Counted from the stretch's first letter, positions 45,019 to 57,756 are shown. The stretch is DNA of 64,000 nucleotides from Paralvinella palmiformis (GCA_025642065.1 JAODUP010000716.1:1-64000), one strand, 5' to 3'. Numbers and translations: made by a program. The notes: generated by a model from the letters alone, not told the origin.

Positions 45019-45053
45019 CACAACTGCGTAACATACACTCACAATATGGCTTG
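45019..45053 (-). promoter_or_regulatory. 5' leader and splice acceptor of the p67phox-like start exon
   Basis: A pyrimidine-rich acceptor (TTCTTCCATTTCTCGCAG) ends at 45054, 35 nt before the ATG at 45018. This implies an upstream non-coding exon. The best visible candidate is the exon ending at 57757. The frame is open through this leader, so a start further upstream is not excluded. Confidence 0.45.
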
Positions 45054-45119
45054 CTGCGAGAAATGGAAGAAATCACACCACTTTAATCAAATCTTGATCT
45101 CAGACCTCGGGCGGTTACG

Positions 45120-45770
45120 TTCTGTATCTAGATAGAATGTATCTAGATATTGTTTTCAATGTAACCAACATGTATCTAGATACATTTATCAATTTGTCAA
45201 ATGTAACAGTAACTTATCTAGATACATTGCAAAAGTATCTAAATTTCAGCTACAATTTAGATACATGATTATTTTAAATACTTATATGTGTAATTACATA
45301 TTTTAACACTGATAAAGAATGTCATTATTATTGTATAATTTTAACATGTACTCTGACAATTAATTGAGTTGCCTTTAATACAAATTATTAGGATAGCTAC
45401 GGTAAATGTCTCATGTTTAATTGTTTCTTTCATGTTTTAAATCACAATTGTGAATTGGGAAATATGATCAACATTAATAACTTATGCTAATCACGAGAGC
45501 CACAATGAAGCCATCGGGCAGATCATGTCACGGCACTAATATCCCATAGAAACACAATTAGTGTTTGTTCGATGTGTTCTGGCTAAAATATTAACTAGTC
45601 TTGTTATGATCTTGCACACACAAATATACACCCAATAACAACACACACAGTGAGTGATGCAATGTAATTGTACATTCATAAATCATGTATCTAGTTACAC
45701 AACTGTGTCTGAGCATATTTTAATGTAACTGTAACTTATCTAGATACATTTAAAATATATCTGCCCCAGG
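45120..45770. repeat. Cluster of TATCTAGATA palindromes
   Basis: Copies near 45125, 45140, 45172, 45214 and 45735, mostly as ATGTATCTAGATACAT or AACTTATCTAGATACATT. The unit GTAAC.GTAACTTATCTAGAT occurs twice, 500 bp apart. Looks like the two ends of a small palindromic transposon. Confidence 0.7.
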
Positions 45771-45779
45771 TCTGCTCTT

Positions 45780-47088
45780 GATTAGATGCTCTTGACTTGA
45801 TAAAGATGCCTTTCCTGGTGAATGACTGTGTGGGTGTTTTGTTTGTTCTCCATACAGCCCATACTTCACAGATATGTAAACCAAATTTTCCATCTATAAG
45901 TACCACTCAACTGAAGGACTGCCTTTACTTGAGGACTCTTCCAGTTGCTTCTGGGGGTAATCTGTCAAACCAGATTTCACTTTTTCAGTACATTCTTTAA
46001 TATTCATTTCTTGTTTACCTGATTCACCAAGACAGCATCCAAATTTGTCTCTAAAACAATAATATTATAATCTTCTTTTCTCAATAAATTACTTAATCAC
46101 AAATTGATTATTTTCCAGAGTTGTGGTCAAGAATCATTTCATTGGTTATTAATATTATTGTGATCATGTGGAATGAGGAGTTAGAAGTTTATTTTGTACA
46201 GAACTATTTCTTCTGATGACAATGAGAGCACGTCTGCAGTGATTTTTCTGGGGTGTTGAGTTATTAGCATGGAGTTGAAGGAAAACGATTAAACAAATCT
46301 GATGTGTAGCATCTGGAAGATTCATCAGGGCATCTATGCAGGATGAAGTCTAAAATGATGGGTTTAATTAAATACAAAATATATAATCCTAATGTTACAG
46401 CGCACATTGTCGGATGGGAGCCATTACAGGCGGTCTTCAGGTCAATAAGACCCTTCTGGATCCCCTGGATTAACTGGATCCTATGTTGGCTAACAATTTC
46501 CATATTGGTTTGACCATTATAAAAGACTTGTTGTTCTTCAGTTGAATTGTTCAGCCTCGGTACTAGTCACACTTGTGACATATGACTGAAGGCGACTACT
46601 AACATCCCACAGATATAAGCACTAGTCAGATCTGAACCCACACCATGAAAGTTTCCAGTGTACTGTTCAAACCACTGTGCTATCCGCATGCCTGGATTGT
46701 TTGTTATACAAGAAACTGAAGCCTAATGAGGCTCGGCAATAAAAATACAAACTGTCAGGACTTTAACCAAGAATAACATTGTGGCTACCCAATTTACGGA
46801 TTTCTTGGTCTGAAGTTATGTTACCAAGTTCACTTTTAGAGATTTGAGGGTTCCCCTGGGGAACATTTTGTTCCATTTCGTGCTGCTATTTCTTTGTACT
46901 CCCACCACTCCTGACCGTAATTAGTGTTATGCCATAAGGATTATACTATGTTGTCCTTGACCTAGCATGGCTGATTGGTACTGAACCTAGCATCACTATT
47001 CTCTCAGCTTTTTGCTTCAACCATTTCCTTTACTGATAGGCAATAGCTAGTCTATCCGTCATTGATAAAACCATAGTACAGATACTAG

Positions 47089-47090
<2 letters not shown>
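45780..47090. other. No gene seen
   Basis: Several 60-80 codon ORFs without motifs. If the leader exon at 57.8 kb belongs to the p67phox-like gene, this is intron. Confidence 0.45.

Positions 47091-47093
<3 letters not shown>

Positions 47094-47148
<55 letters not shown>
47094..47148. repeat. (TA)n microsatellite
   Basis: Pure (TA)n of about 54 bp. Another lies at 47457-47480. Confidence 0.95.
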
Positions 47149-47149
<1 letters not shown>

Positions 47150-47151
<2 letters not shown>

Positions 47152-47450
47152 TCCTTAGCACTTGGTTAACTAAACAGCAGAGGAAATGGCCTGTGGTCAT
47201 TAGAAGTACTGACAAAGCACCTTTTGGCCTTTAGTAAGTTCCTGTATGCTCAGAGGTAGGTAGTTATTTCTGTAAGTCACGTTTCTCACGTGCGCCGTTT
47301 GTCAGAACAGAGCTCAAGTTAACCAAGGAGAAACGATGAACGTGTTTATCATTGTCACGTACCTTCTACTCTGACATGTTAATTGGCAATACAGTAATAG
47401 AGAGTTGTTACAATTGATTTAATAATAATGATAATAATAATAATTATTAT

Positions 47451-47481
<31 letters not shown>

Positions 47482-48550
47482 CCTGTAGGGCATTCAAACT
47501 AGCAAATTGATTGGATGAGTGAGTGAGTGAGAACAAGATTTTCTCAAAACAGGGTCAGTAATACTAATAGAGTGAACCAAAGTAGTATTCGTCCAACTTT
47601 GCAGGTTATGCTGCCTCAAGACTTTAGTCAATGAACTTCGATGTTTTTCTGTTAACTAGTATAACACTATAGAATGAGGCCAGACACACATCTTGTATTA
47701 TCAGAGATGAGAACAGAGGAGAAAGAAAAAAGCTGGGAAAATGGCAAGGCACAATCACATGGAAGCAAAATCAGCTGGCGGTATGAAATATAACAGGATT
47801 GGTGTTTTGTTCTCATATCTGAACTATCAAACTGAGAAATGTGTCGAAATAAAAAGGTCATTTGGTCATTTTTGGTGATATTTTCCAAGAGCAACCACCT
47901 CCCCCTTCACACATATTCCAGGAATGTTCTTGGGACTATCAAAATTGCGGGAAACCACCGACCCGCTGGGAATTCTCACGCCTGTATTACGTATAATTAA
48001 TTTAATTTGCTTTAATTCAGACATGGATTTCTGACAAAGTTCTAACATTACAAGACCATCTCTCATCATTGACACAAAATTAAAAAGGCAATTATACAAC
48101 AGGTAACATATGAAACTTGCAATGCCAAACATTTGGCTGACAGATGAAACACCCACACAGCTACTGTGCCGGGGTTAATGAGTACGCAAGAATAGAATTA
48201 TTAAATTACTCTTTCAAACTCACTGACTTGTAGCTCAACATCATATAAATCTGTTTGACTTGTCTTGTATATCAACTGATTGTTTTATAAGATATGAAAG
48301 ACTTAGTTAATTTCAAGTCTGTTATCATCATCATCATCATCATCATCATTACCATCATCATCACCCATCATCACCATCATCACATTCATTAATAAAATGT
48401 TATTATATTTCAAATTAATTATGCATATGAACTGCACTATGATCCGAAAAGGACTTTCTAACCAATACTGAAATAACAAAGGCATCTACAATTTTATAAC
48501 TGGGTGATTAACACACCTGATTAACACTTATGTATTGCTTTCCTTACCTA
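47150..48550. other. No gene seen; (ATC)n at about 48323-48376
   Basis: Minus-strand ORFs of 75 and 96 codons overlap at 47866-48156, but no family or splice support was found. The (ATC)n run resembles the tail of family-B SINEs, though no body is attached. Confidence 0.4.
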
Positions 48551-48554
48551 ATGA

Positions 48555-48860
48555 ACAAGTTCTGTGATCTTGCCAAATCCTTCGGCTCTCTTCAGATCAA
48601 ACAATCCTTATCCAAATGTGCACTGAAGTCTCCAACTATGATGAAAGATTGGGCTGAAATGCGGAGGATATTTGACTAAATAGTTATCAAATTATCTAAG
48701 CAAATCAACTGGACAATGTCACAACATCACCTGGCAGAAGACAGTATAAAGCATCATCACATCATTGTTTCAGATCAAACATAGACACTGGGTGTCTCCA
48801 TAGAAGATGGGCTCTTAATTATCATATCACATAAGGATGGGGGTCTACCTATGCCAGACA
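48555..48860 (-). pseudogene. LINE endonuclease fragment, decayed
   Basis: The minus strand reads SFIIVGDFSAHLDKDC near 48650-48600, the GDFNAH-type block of APE endonucleases, with other pieces in shifted frames. No RT found nearby. Confidence 0.4.
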
Positions 48861-49299
48861 GAACCAGTAGCATACACCTTAATTGCTAACACAGGTGAAA
48901 AACAACATCATGTTGAAACAGATAGTGTCTGGTCTCATGTCTGAGGGTGATGTATTAAAAACATTTTCCTTGATAGATAACTTGGACAAGAAATGTCACA
49001 AAGTGAATGAACTTGGCCTGTACTTTGCCTGTCTTTGTCTAAAAAGACACCTTAGTACCCAACAAAAAGATTCAATATTTAACATGAACAAAATCCTGTT
49101 TTGAATACAAGTTAAATCCAGAAATTCAACAATTTCATCAATAATGCATTGTGTGCTAAGTATTTGACCCCATGACGTGTGTTAGATCATCTCATTTTAC
49201 TCATGGATAGGCAACAGATAATAAACGTTAATATAAGAAGTCCCTGTGTGTTCAGGGTTCAGAATTTGCCTTTTGTGTCTCCCTGTATCAGACATGGGG

Positions 49300-49625
49300 T
49301 CAATTCCATTTTGTCAATTCCAATTCTACTCAATTCTATTTGGTTAATTCCACATCAAATTTATCAATTCCAATTCCATTTTTCACACTTTTTTTACCTA
49401 CCCTTACTACTTTTTTCCATCAGTAGGTACTCCGAATACCTACTCTGAGTACCTACTTGGAATACCTACTCTCAGTAGTTTATATTGCAAGTAGGATTGT
49501 CATGGAAGAAATATTTCTCAATTAAAAAATTAAATGATAAATTAATTTGTAGTCGATATTTTTTGTAGGAAACTTCAATTCCAATTTAAATATTTGTTTT
49601 AAATAATCAATTCCAATTCTTGATT
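49300..49625. repeat. Imperfect ATTCCA-rich and TACCTACT-rich low-complexity region
   Basis: CAATTCCATTT, CAATTCCAATTC and TTAATTCCA recur at 49308-49385 and again at 49577-49622. Between them (49420-49485) AGTAGGTA and TACCTACT alternate on both strands. Confidence 0.6.
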
Positions 49626-49712
49626 TTATCAAGACTAATACTGGCATGCCTTTAACAAAGTAAATCATCCGAATCCTGCTAGCTAGCGTTCAAAGTTGGA
49701 CATGTTACATAA

Positions 49713-50113
49713 CCATTAAAACTGCCTACCATATTCATGGCTGTACATTGCATGAAACATAACTCTACATCAAGAGGTTTCCAGTATTAGATCATCCAAA
49801 TAAAAGAGCACTGACGCTCTAATATTTTTTCAAAATGTATGTACCATAACCATTAAAACTGCCTACCATTTTCATGGCTGTACATTGCGTGAAACATAAC
49901 TCTACATCAAGAGGTTTCCAGTATTAGATCATCCAAATAAAAGAGCACTGACGCTCTAATATTTTTTCAAAATGTATGTACCATAACCATTAAAACTGCC
50001 TACCATTTTCATGGCTGTACATTGCGTGAAACATAACTCTACATCAAGAGGTTTCCAGTATTAGATCATCCAAATAAAAGAGCACTGACGCTCTAATATT
50101 TTTTCAAAATGTA
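49713..50113 (+). repeat. 137-bp tandem repeat, 3 units
   Basis: Units begin CCATTAAAACTGCCTACCAT at 49713, 49850 and 49987. Units 2 and 3 look identical; unit 1 differs at two positions (ATATTCATGG, TTGCATGAAA). Each unit holds a small hairpin AGAGC-ACTGAC-GCTCT. Confidence 0.95.
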
Positions 50114-50119
50114 TGTTGC

Positions 50120-51290
50120 TATTTTCCATGTATATAACAATTATTGTAAAATCATATCTCATGTTTATGGGGTATGCATTTAAGAGCGTTACACTTAAAT
50201 TGTAGTAGTGCATCTTTTCCACGTTGCTATTCAAAGTCTGAAGGCTATAATATTTAATGCCCTAAAATGCCCTTATTTCATAAAACACCTGTGAAAAAAT
50301 ATCGACAATGATAAAAAAATCGAATGATGCACATTAGAAGCCACACAAAGTAGAAACTAGGTTTTTCCTAACAGAGCACAAAAGTACCAAATAATCATCA
50401 CGACAAATATATGTTAAATATGTGATAAGTTAAACACACCTGTCTAATCCTGTCTCGATCACTGGTTGCGTTGTCACTGTATTTATATCATGCGATTGAC
50501 ACAGAAGTGGTGTTACAGTCTGACCTGGTTGTGTTAAGACATTTGCGAGGCAAATAACAAAATGAAACAAGCCAAGCCGGTAAATTCTTGTTGGAAAAAC
50601 GCTGAACGCAGAAAATGAAACAAGCTTTCACCTTTGGTAGTAACACAACTGAGCAGGTGGAGCTTAAATACACCTAAACCCTGCCGCCGGTGAAAGAGTT
50701 ATGCAAATTAACACGGCCTTAAACAGCCCATTTATATGAAGAGCTAATAAAGGACTGTTGTTTAAAGCCCGTCAGTCCTGAACTTGGTCTACTGGCGTGT
50801 TTAAACACAATAGAAGTGGGAGGGCTGAACCAAAAGTCAGCTATGTCAGTTAAGACATTCAGTCAAGCAGATACAGACATCTATCTATATGGGCTGACTT
50901 AAGGTAGACAAAACTAGCCAATTGACGAGTAGGCAGCTTATTCTGTACTACGCTAACTTGCGCATTTGTTTTATTAAGTCACACACACACACATTTATAT
51001 ATAAATTGTTATAACAGACCACTGTGAATTTATAACACCTAGCAAGAGCTACATCACCGATGTTATTGAGGGTAACTTCTTAATGATATCACTGATCCTA
51101 ATATACACAGATAAAATCCGCACAGATATAGGTTACCTTGTATTAATCAATATACCTCACGCATGCGCACACACACAGAATGAAATTTGGCAATGTTTTC
51201 CTGATACATTTTTATCATGATCATTTGAGATTACAAAGTTGTCCATTTAGACAAAGAGACACTATAAATTTAGTTATGACTAAGCTTGTA
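50120..51290. other. No gene seen
   Basis: Includes (AC)n at about 50980-50993 and a GC-richer patch near 50480-50700, but no supported exon. Confidence 0.45.
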
Positions 51291-51298
51291 ATGTCTGT

Positions 51299-51302
<4 letters not shown>

Positions 51303-51371
<69 letters not shown>
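51303..51371. repeat. (TA)n microsatellite with a central break
   Basis: Two (TA)n blocks separated by AAA at about 51335. Confidence 0.95.
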
Positions 51372-51373
<2 letters not shown>

Positions 51374-51487
51374 CAACTTAAATCTCTAGATGTTTTCACT
51401 ATTTCTTTTAATAGAGATCTTATATTAAATACTTCTAAATACATTTTGTTCTGCTTAACATTAATGACAGTTTATGGGCAACAGTTA

Positions 51488-51514
51488 CTCTCTCTCTCTC
51501 TCTCTCTCTCTCTG
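51488..51514. repeat. (CT)n microsatellite
   Basis: Pure (CT)n. A second (CT)n at 51721-51743 is followed by (TA)n to 51770. Confidence 0.95.
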
Positions 51515-51524
51515 TAGTATAAAT

Positions 51525-51720
51525 GGTAGGGCAGTAGACCACCAATCTATAACCCCTGGGTTCAAACCACTGGCCGGGCTTTGCCAGAAGGCTTCCCTAT
51601 TCCACTTCTTTTCCCCCCTGTTTCCTTTTTTCCTACAATTATCAGAAGGATGTTTCATTTGAAGGCTGCTCAACCCATTTAGCAAACCATGTGGACAAAA
51701 TTGGCTGTACACCTGCAACA
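51525..51720 (+). mobile_element. Diverged SINE family B copy
   Basis: GTAGGGCAGTAGACCACCAA, box-B-like GGGTTCAAACC, GGCCGGGCTTTGCC, then CATTTAGCAAACCATGTGGA and AAAATTGGCTGTA. Same order as the copy at 61415-61555 but older. Confidence 0.55.
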
Positions 51721-51775
<55 letters not shown>

Positions 51776-51797
51776 CATATATATATACTTGTATATA

Positions 51798-52158
51798 GTG
51801 AGCTCCGGTGGCCTAGCGGTTAAGCAGTCAGCACTTGGTGCCAACGGTCGCAGGTTCGAACCCCGTAAGAGGTCGAAACTTTTCCAGGGATTAATTTCTC
51901 GGCTCACTACATCGTGGGTGGCTGACCACGTTAAATGGCGCTGCCGTCTCCACTGAATTATTTAAAATAAAGGGGGACGTTAAAGACCCCCTGAGGACGT
52001 AAAACACTCTGGCAGTGACCACCCTCAGGGTATTTCGGCTCCATCTTTCCGTACTGCTCCCCTGTGAGTGGTGGGGGAGGAGTTTCTCAACCACTCCAAC
52101 ATAGAGGCGGTGCTGACTAAGCGACAGCCTGGGGATTCTCCCCGAACAACAAAACCAA
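51798..52158 (+). mobile_element. Full-length tRNA-derived SINE (family A)
   Basis: 361 bp flanked by an 11-bp target-site duplication ACTTGTATATA (51787-51797 and 52159-52169). The head has an A box (TGGCCTAGCGG) and B box (GGTTCGAACCC), an internal RNA polymerase III promoter. The body includes GTGGGTGGCTGACCACGTTA, GGGGACGTTAAAGACCC and CTCTGGCAGTGACCACCCTC; the end is TCTCCCCGAACAAC. The clear duplication means the insertion is fairly young. Confidence 0.9.
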
Positions 52159-52614
52159 ACTTGTATATATGTAACACAGATGAATCAACACTTAGAAGTT
52201 TGAGATTGCAGCCTTGTTATGTCCAGTGCATGTGTAGAGTATATACTTATCATGTAATTAGTACTCATAATGAGTTAGCTCTGTTTGGCTGAGTACACTT
52301 ATTTTTGTAGACATAGGTCGATCAGATGTTGTCAGTTACTGCATTCAATCATCATTATTATGAATGTTGTAGAGTGTTATTTAACATGCAAAGATACCTC
52401 TTGATGATTGAATATATACAACTGCCTGCATCTAGGGACAGATGTGGGTAAGAGTGTACAGGTGGAGTCTATCAAGAGATTTGTAAGGAGAAATCTGTAG
52501 TATAGCTTAATTTACAACATTAGACTGAACTGGCTGACCGCATGGGAATAGAGACAGGGTCTTCAGATCCTTCACTCTGTTGTTATCAATCTTCAGGAAG
52601 TCCATTTAGCCTAT

Positions 52615-52663
52615 CATGCGTCTACAAAAGTGGCCGTAAAACACCAATCATCCATCATCAACT
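52615..52663 (+). mobile_element. SINE/LINE tail fragment
   Basis: AAAAGTGGCCGTAAAACACC followed by (ATC)-like repeats, the 3' tail of family-B SINEs without a body. Confidence 0.5.
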
Positions 52664-52664
52664 G

Positions 52665-55055
52665 ATTTATACCAGCAATAAACTGATCCAAACACTTGAG
52701 TCACAGACTGATCAGGAAGTAAAGCAAGTGGACATGTCGGTAGCCAGCTAATAAGGGTTAAGAAAAAATTATGAAAATCAATTTGTTTCTCATGATTTAC
52801 ATTTTATGTTAATGTTTTAAACCACTGATTTACATAAAACAGTGTTGTATTTGATAAGAGTTTGCGTTATATTATTACACCTGTATAATTTTCTCAGGAT
52901 GTATTTCTAACCAGAGGCTGACAGCTGTTCACTATTCATGTATGGCAATTAACAAAGAGTATGTGCAAAAGGGAAGTTATTTCATATATGTATTGCCTGA
53001 AATGGTTTGATAAGTAACACTTCAAGGAAGTGAACTGATGTGTATAATCAGCATAAGGATGGGTTTCTGACTGATTTACAGGTTTTCTACATGTTAAACA
53101 TCACGTTCACATACGAAATAAATGGTCTATTGGGTTAGAACATGGGACCTCTTGCCTATGGTCATGTTGTGCAAGAGGTTTGAACTAGGAGTCTTTCGTC
53201 CAGGCAGGCAACTGGCAAGGTTTTCTCTGTTGGATATACCACTGATTGCAAATTTTAAATTTCTTTAGAATTGGTCCTCTTGGTGAAGAAGTAAATTACA
53301 GACCACATCTGTGTCATCCAAAATTTGAAGGAGCCTGTCACATAAAAATATCAGCCATTTCAACAATTATTATTATTATTATTTTTTAAGCACACACGCA
53401 TAAACCAGTGATAAAGTGTTGATCTTGGTAGCAAAAGACTCCACTACATCTTAAAGTCTTTTGATGATTTATCTAGATACTTCAATCGGATAATCTGATT
53501 CTCTGTGCCAGTGTATTCTTGCCCAGTCAGACACACACTAACATACACCAACACAAACAAACACCAAGTATACCCTGGTATTTCTTAAGAAAGGAAAATA
53601 ATTTTATAATCCAAATATTTATAATGAAAGTTTTAACCTTAGGGAGACAATATTCTCGCCGGCTATAAAAATAGGTGATCTATTAAAGTTGTTAAACATA
53701 GGTCAAAGTTTTCCCATGATCGTCTTTGTCCCTCCCGACATAAACACCTACAGTTAGGTAACAGGTTACATGATCATACCTAAAGTGAGTGGTTTATTTA
53801 GCATTGTTTAGACTGGTCACACCTGGGACCTATGCCAGATGAGTGACTCCATAGGATACGATGCACAAACACAAAGACTGTAGCTTAATTTCAGACCTGA
53901 CTATACCATATAAAACATTACAACTGATGATACGTGTATAAAGAAATCTAAAGATTAAATGGCTTCAAAAAAGGAATCAACTAATTTTCAACATAGAAGA
54001 ACTTTGATGTTCAAGTTCATTGCATTTTATTTACATGGCTTCTAAAGGGTTCAGTTAAATTCTATGGAAGGAACTTTTATTGAAAATGTATTGCTTTGAT
54101 TGATAATCAGTTAACAAAAATATTAGTGGTAGTATTTGGAATGTAATAATTAGTAATGTTGGCATTACACTATAATATTTTAAAGCCAAAGAATTGTATG
54201 ATATAAAAGTAAACAATAATAAAAAAAATGAAAATCTAAACAAATAAAGAAAAAAAGAACTGTTTTAGTTCAATGTTTTGTTTAATTTCATATTTTCTTT
54301 CTTGGTGGGCATTTGTCCAATCTCACACTTTATTAGTCAGCATTCGTCCAGTGGACATTTGTCCATGCACCAGTAGCATCCTACAGTACTTTAATGGCGT
54401 AACTGTGGAGTTGTCTGGGAAATAACATTAGAAAAGAAATACTGGAAAGAACACCTTTAGACATCCCATAAAATAAATACTAGGAACAATTATTATTACA
54501 AAATCTGGGGTACTTGTACAATTGCGTCTGTTTATATATATATATATATTAGGCTGCACACAGTACCACTGTTAAATAAAAAATTTTGAATTTAATTCTC
54601 TCGTCTTATTTCATCCATAAACCAAAATAATATATTCGGTGATAAAAAAATTCAGAAAGATCCACCAATACTTAGTGGACCGCTGAGACTCTAAATAATG
54701 CTAGTATGAAGGTCATAGGCTATAATTATAAGCAGATTAACTGCTAAAATAAATATTTATTTTGGTTGGCAATCATTGAACAAACAAATGACAAAAATTT
54801 AAAATAAAATAATTAATTATGATTACATTAATACTACTTAATGTAACTGATTTTGATTACGATTACATCACACAAACATCAATCACAGTGTGAGCCGGAC
54901 TAGTTTCAGGCCATGTTCAGTAGAATTATTTATTATATTGATTGAGAATTCTTGTAGGACACAGAGTTATGGACCACTCGGGAACTCTCAGAGATAGGAA
55001 TCCTCTTTCCAACTTCAGTATATGGAAGAACAACCATGAATCATTAGTAAAGTAC
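52665..55055. other. No gene seen
   Basis: AT-rich, short ORFs only, (ATT)n at about 53369-53385 and a short (TA)n at 54535-54550. Confidence 0.5.
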
Positions 55056-55062
55056 CGATGTG

Positions 55063-55368
55063 TCGAGCCATGATAGCGCAGTTAGTTACAGTGTAGGACT
55101 CGTTTGAGGCTCCGGGAACTGCAATGCCGTCGTGTGGCAACTGGTTCACTCATCCATAAAAAGGAAATCCTGACGGGACATGATGGGTATGTGTTTGAGT
55201 AACTCTGCACCTATAATGACAGTACATGTTGTATGCTCCCTCGGGGTTGAGATATGTGCTGGATTGGAACAGGTCTGAGTCAGGGATAATAATACTGTAA
55301 AGCGCATTAGAGCAGTTATCTAGCTTAATAGGGTGCTATATAAATGTCACATATTATTATCATGATTA
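55063..55368 (+). mobile_element. tRNA-derived SINE with a LINE-type 3' end (family C)
   Basis: The head GAGCCATGATAGCGCAGTTA resembles a tRNA A-box region. The 3' end CTGTAAAGCGCATTAGAGCA, GGTGCTATATAAATGT, then (ATT)-like repeats, has the form of CR1/L2-type LINE tails, similar in layout to the LINE end at 24.7 kb. Such SINEs use the LINE's reverse transcriptase. Only one copy here. Confidence 0.65.
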
Positions 55369-55399
55369 TTATTGTTGTTGTTGTAAGAGTCATCAAGCT

Positions 55400-56730
55400 T
55401 CAAGCTTTGGTTGGCAATTTTGGCTTGCCAAACACTGTTCTGAAAAGATTCTCAGGGAGATGATGCATTCTGTCAGGTCTCCTTTGCAGTAATGTGTCGG
55501 TGAGTTGACAACACTGAAGAGCTGAGATGTTGCTCCTGAATGGAACAAGTGACACTGATACTAGCTCTGGACTTAGATGCCAGTCAATGTCAAATATGCA
55601 CTTCTAGCAATTGCTGCATTGATTTGCTGACACATATACTTTAGCAGCTTTTTGCACGTAATCAAATCATTCCAGGGAGTATCTAAACTGCTGGAGCATT
55701 GCATTAACCAAGTGAAGTAGATCATTGACACGAAGGTGACAAATTCTGTGAGTTTATTTGTCTACTGCTTCCTTGTTATGATCCCAGATAGAAGCTCCTG
55801 GATTTGGGCTAAACTATCTAGATATTCAAGCAGCAGATGAATTTATGTCAGTCATATAGCTTTGTATAGTGCACCGGGACATTGAAAAGTAGTTATTGGT
55901 TAGTCAGGATCAAGAAAAATAGCACATACCAGTAGCTGTACATATTCTCTGCAGTCATCCCATTTCTGGTGAACTAGAGATGTCAACAGCTAGTTGGAAG
56001 GTTTTAGTCCATTATTCGTTAATTTGAAATTGATAATTAGGAATAGATGACACCTGAAATCGGTGTAGAGATTCATCACTGTAATGTGAAACTAAGTTCC
56101 AGTTCTTTATTAGATGAGTGAAAAGCATGACATCTGGTCACTTTGAAGTTTCAAACTTCAAGTCATCAAACATGTGTGAAAATTACTTCATCTCTACGAT
56201 GACTACACCGAGAACACAAGAGTGGACATCCAAGGCTCTACAGAATCTGGATACATGCTGCAGATACATGATCGACATTACTAGCCATTTTATCAAACAC
56301 CACATATTGCAGGTTGATTCTGCAAAGTTCCAAATGTAAGATTTGAAATGATGTCATCAGATTTTCTGTCTGTACCAGATTTGGGACGTTTACACACCAA
56401 GAATCGTCAAATCTCTACTATTTACAACCACCACAGTGAGCTGCTCATCACATTCATGTTTATTAGCGACTGATGGTGCCAATTTGCTATCCCAGTGAAG
56501 AGATGCAAACTCTGAAGCTTTCCATTTCGTCTTGCAGTGTACAGCCATCTGCTTTCCTATACGCTGTCTTCTTTTATCACTGATAATATCAGACAAAGAA
56601 TATCATATACACACTTTTAATGTGTCATCACCAGCTTTCTGGATGAATGCTTCAATGAAAGCAACCTGCTGTCAATTTGGAGTCAATTTCATTCTAGTTG
56701 CAAGTGATACTATTTTGGGGAATTACATGA
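55400..56730 (-). pseudogene. Decayed hAT-like transposase
   Basis: On the minus strand from about 56690: VAFIEAFIQKAGDD, SDKRRQRIGKQM, SEFASLHWDSKLAP, DEQLTVVVV, LTILGV (56596-56390). Then SGTDRKSDDIIS and, in other frames, a CRHH-like block near 56230, KWDDCREYVQLL near 55970 and FQCPGALYKAI near 55880. The order matches a widespread family of animal hAT-like transposases (LHWDGK..., then CRHH, then PGALH.ARWM). Numerous stops and shifts; no terminal repeats found. Confidence 0.55.
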
Positions 56731-56769
56731 TGTTATGTGGTATGACACACTAGTCTGTGTTTCTTTCTT

Positions 56770-56815
56770 GGATATGTCTCAAAGTGGCCATAAAACATCA
56801 ATCATAATCATCATC
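56770..56815 (+). mobile_element. SINE/LINE tail fragment
   Basis: AAAGTGGCCATAAAACATCA followed by ATCATAATCATCATC; family-B type tail, without a body. Confidence 0.5.
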
Positions 56816-56859
56816 CTGTAGTACTTAGGTTCCACTATGTCTTTGATGCTATTAATCAA

Positions 56860-56862
<3 letters not shown>

Positions 56863-56901
<39 letters not shown>
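56863..56901. repeat. (TA)n microsatellite
   Basis: Pure tract. Confidence 0.95.
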
Positions 56902-56904
56902 TTG

Positions 56905-57750
56905 ACAAATTCTTTAATAATATGTATGCATAATTTGCTGATTAGTCACAAACACACGTTTAACATACTAAATTTTGTGGTCAAGTTCTCTGCTATTAAC
57001 TCATTCTATATGTTAATTTGTTTCAATGACAAGTTATCAGTAACAATGATAGAACACTGACGACATACAATCCAACACAAATATAATACCCCATACATAT
57101 ATAATTAAGCTAATTAAATATGATAACGGTTATATATAACCACTGACTAAACCGGATATGTTTTTATTTTTCACTATCAGGTTGACAGCTAACAGTAACA
57201 CTCAACAATTAACCTAGTTATAGACTCACAAGTGTGTATGTCATCAATAAACAAATCATGCCATTTTTAGCTAATCATTATTACACCGTAACTGTTTATA
57301 TAGCGCGACATTAGATCCAATCACTAGTCTCTATAATCATAAACAATGCTTATTATTTAATTAATAATTAATATCAGTAATTCTTATCAACGATTAGACA
57401 GTCACACTAATTTGACTAAGCCTCACTAAGTATATACAAGGTCCACTTAACTCAACCAAAAATAAACACTGAGAGGGTGTTTTTAAGTAAAACTAAATAC
57501 TACAAGTTCTATTATACTATAGTATAGTATACTTAAAATGAAATCATATATTGAACCCAGAAGAGAAAATTATTTAATAATTCAGAATGTTAATGAGCTA
57601 CAGATGACAATTTGCTGAATACAATGAAGAGTCACGGGTAGACCGTTGAAAATCTACCATAGTTCGTCTAATAGTAGTATTAGACGGGTAGTAGATCTAG
57701 ACTAGACCTAAATCAAGTGGTCATTTTAAACTTTTAATTATAAGCAAAAC
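56905..57750. other. No gene seen
   Basis: AT-rich; would be intron if the leader exon at 57757 is real. Confidence 0.45.
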
Positions 57751-57756
57751 ACTTAC

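Noticed and set aside
47866..48156. 96-codon minus-strand ORF
   Set aside because: Open by chance as far as can be seen; no motif, splice site or neighbour supports it.
49713..50113. CRISPR-like array at 137-bp spacing
   Set aside because: The units are identical throughout with no variable spacers.
54535..54550. Telomere- or satellite-like sequence
   Set aside because: Only a short (TA)n; no TTAGGG-type repeats occur in the window.
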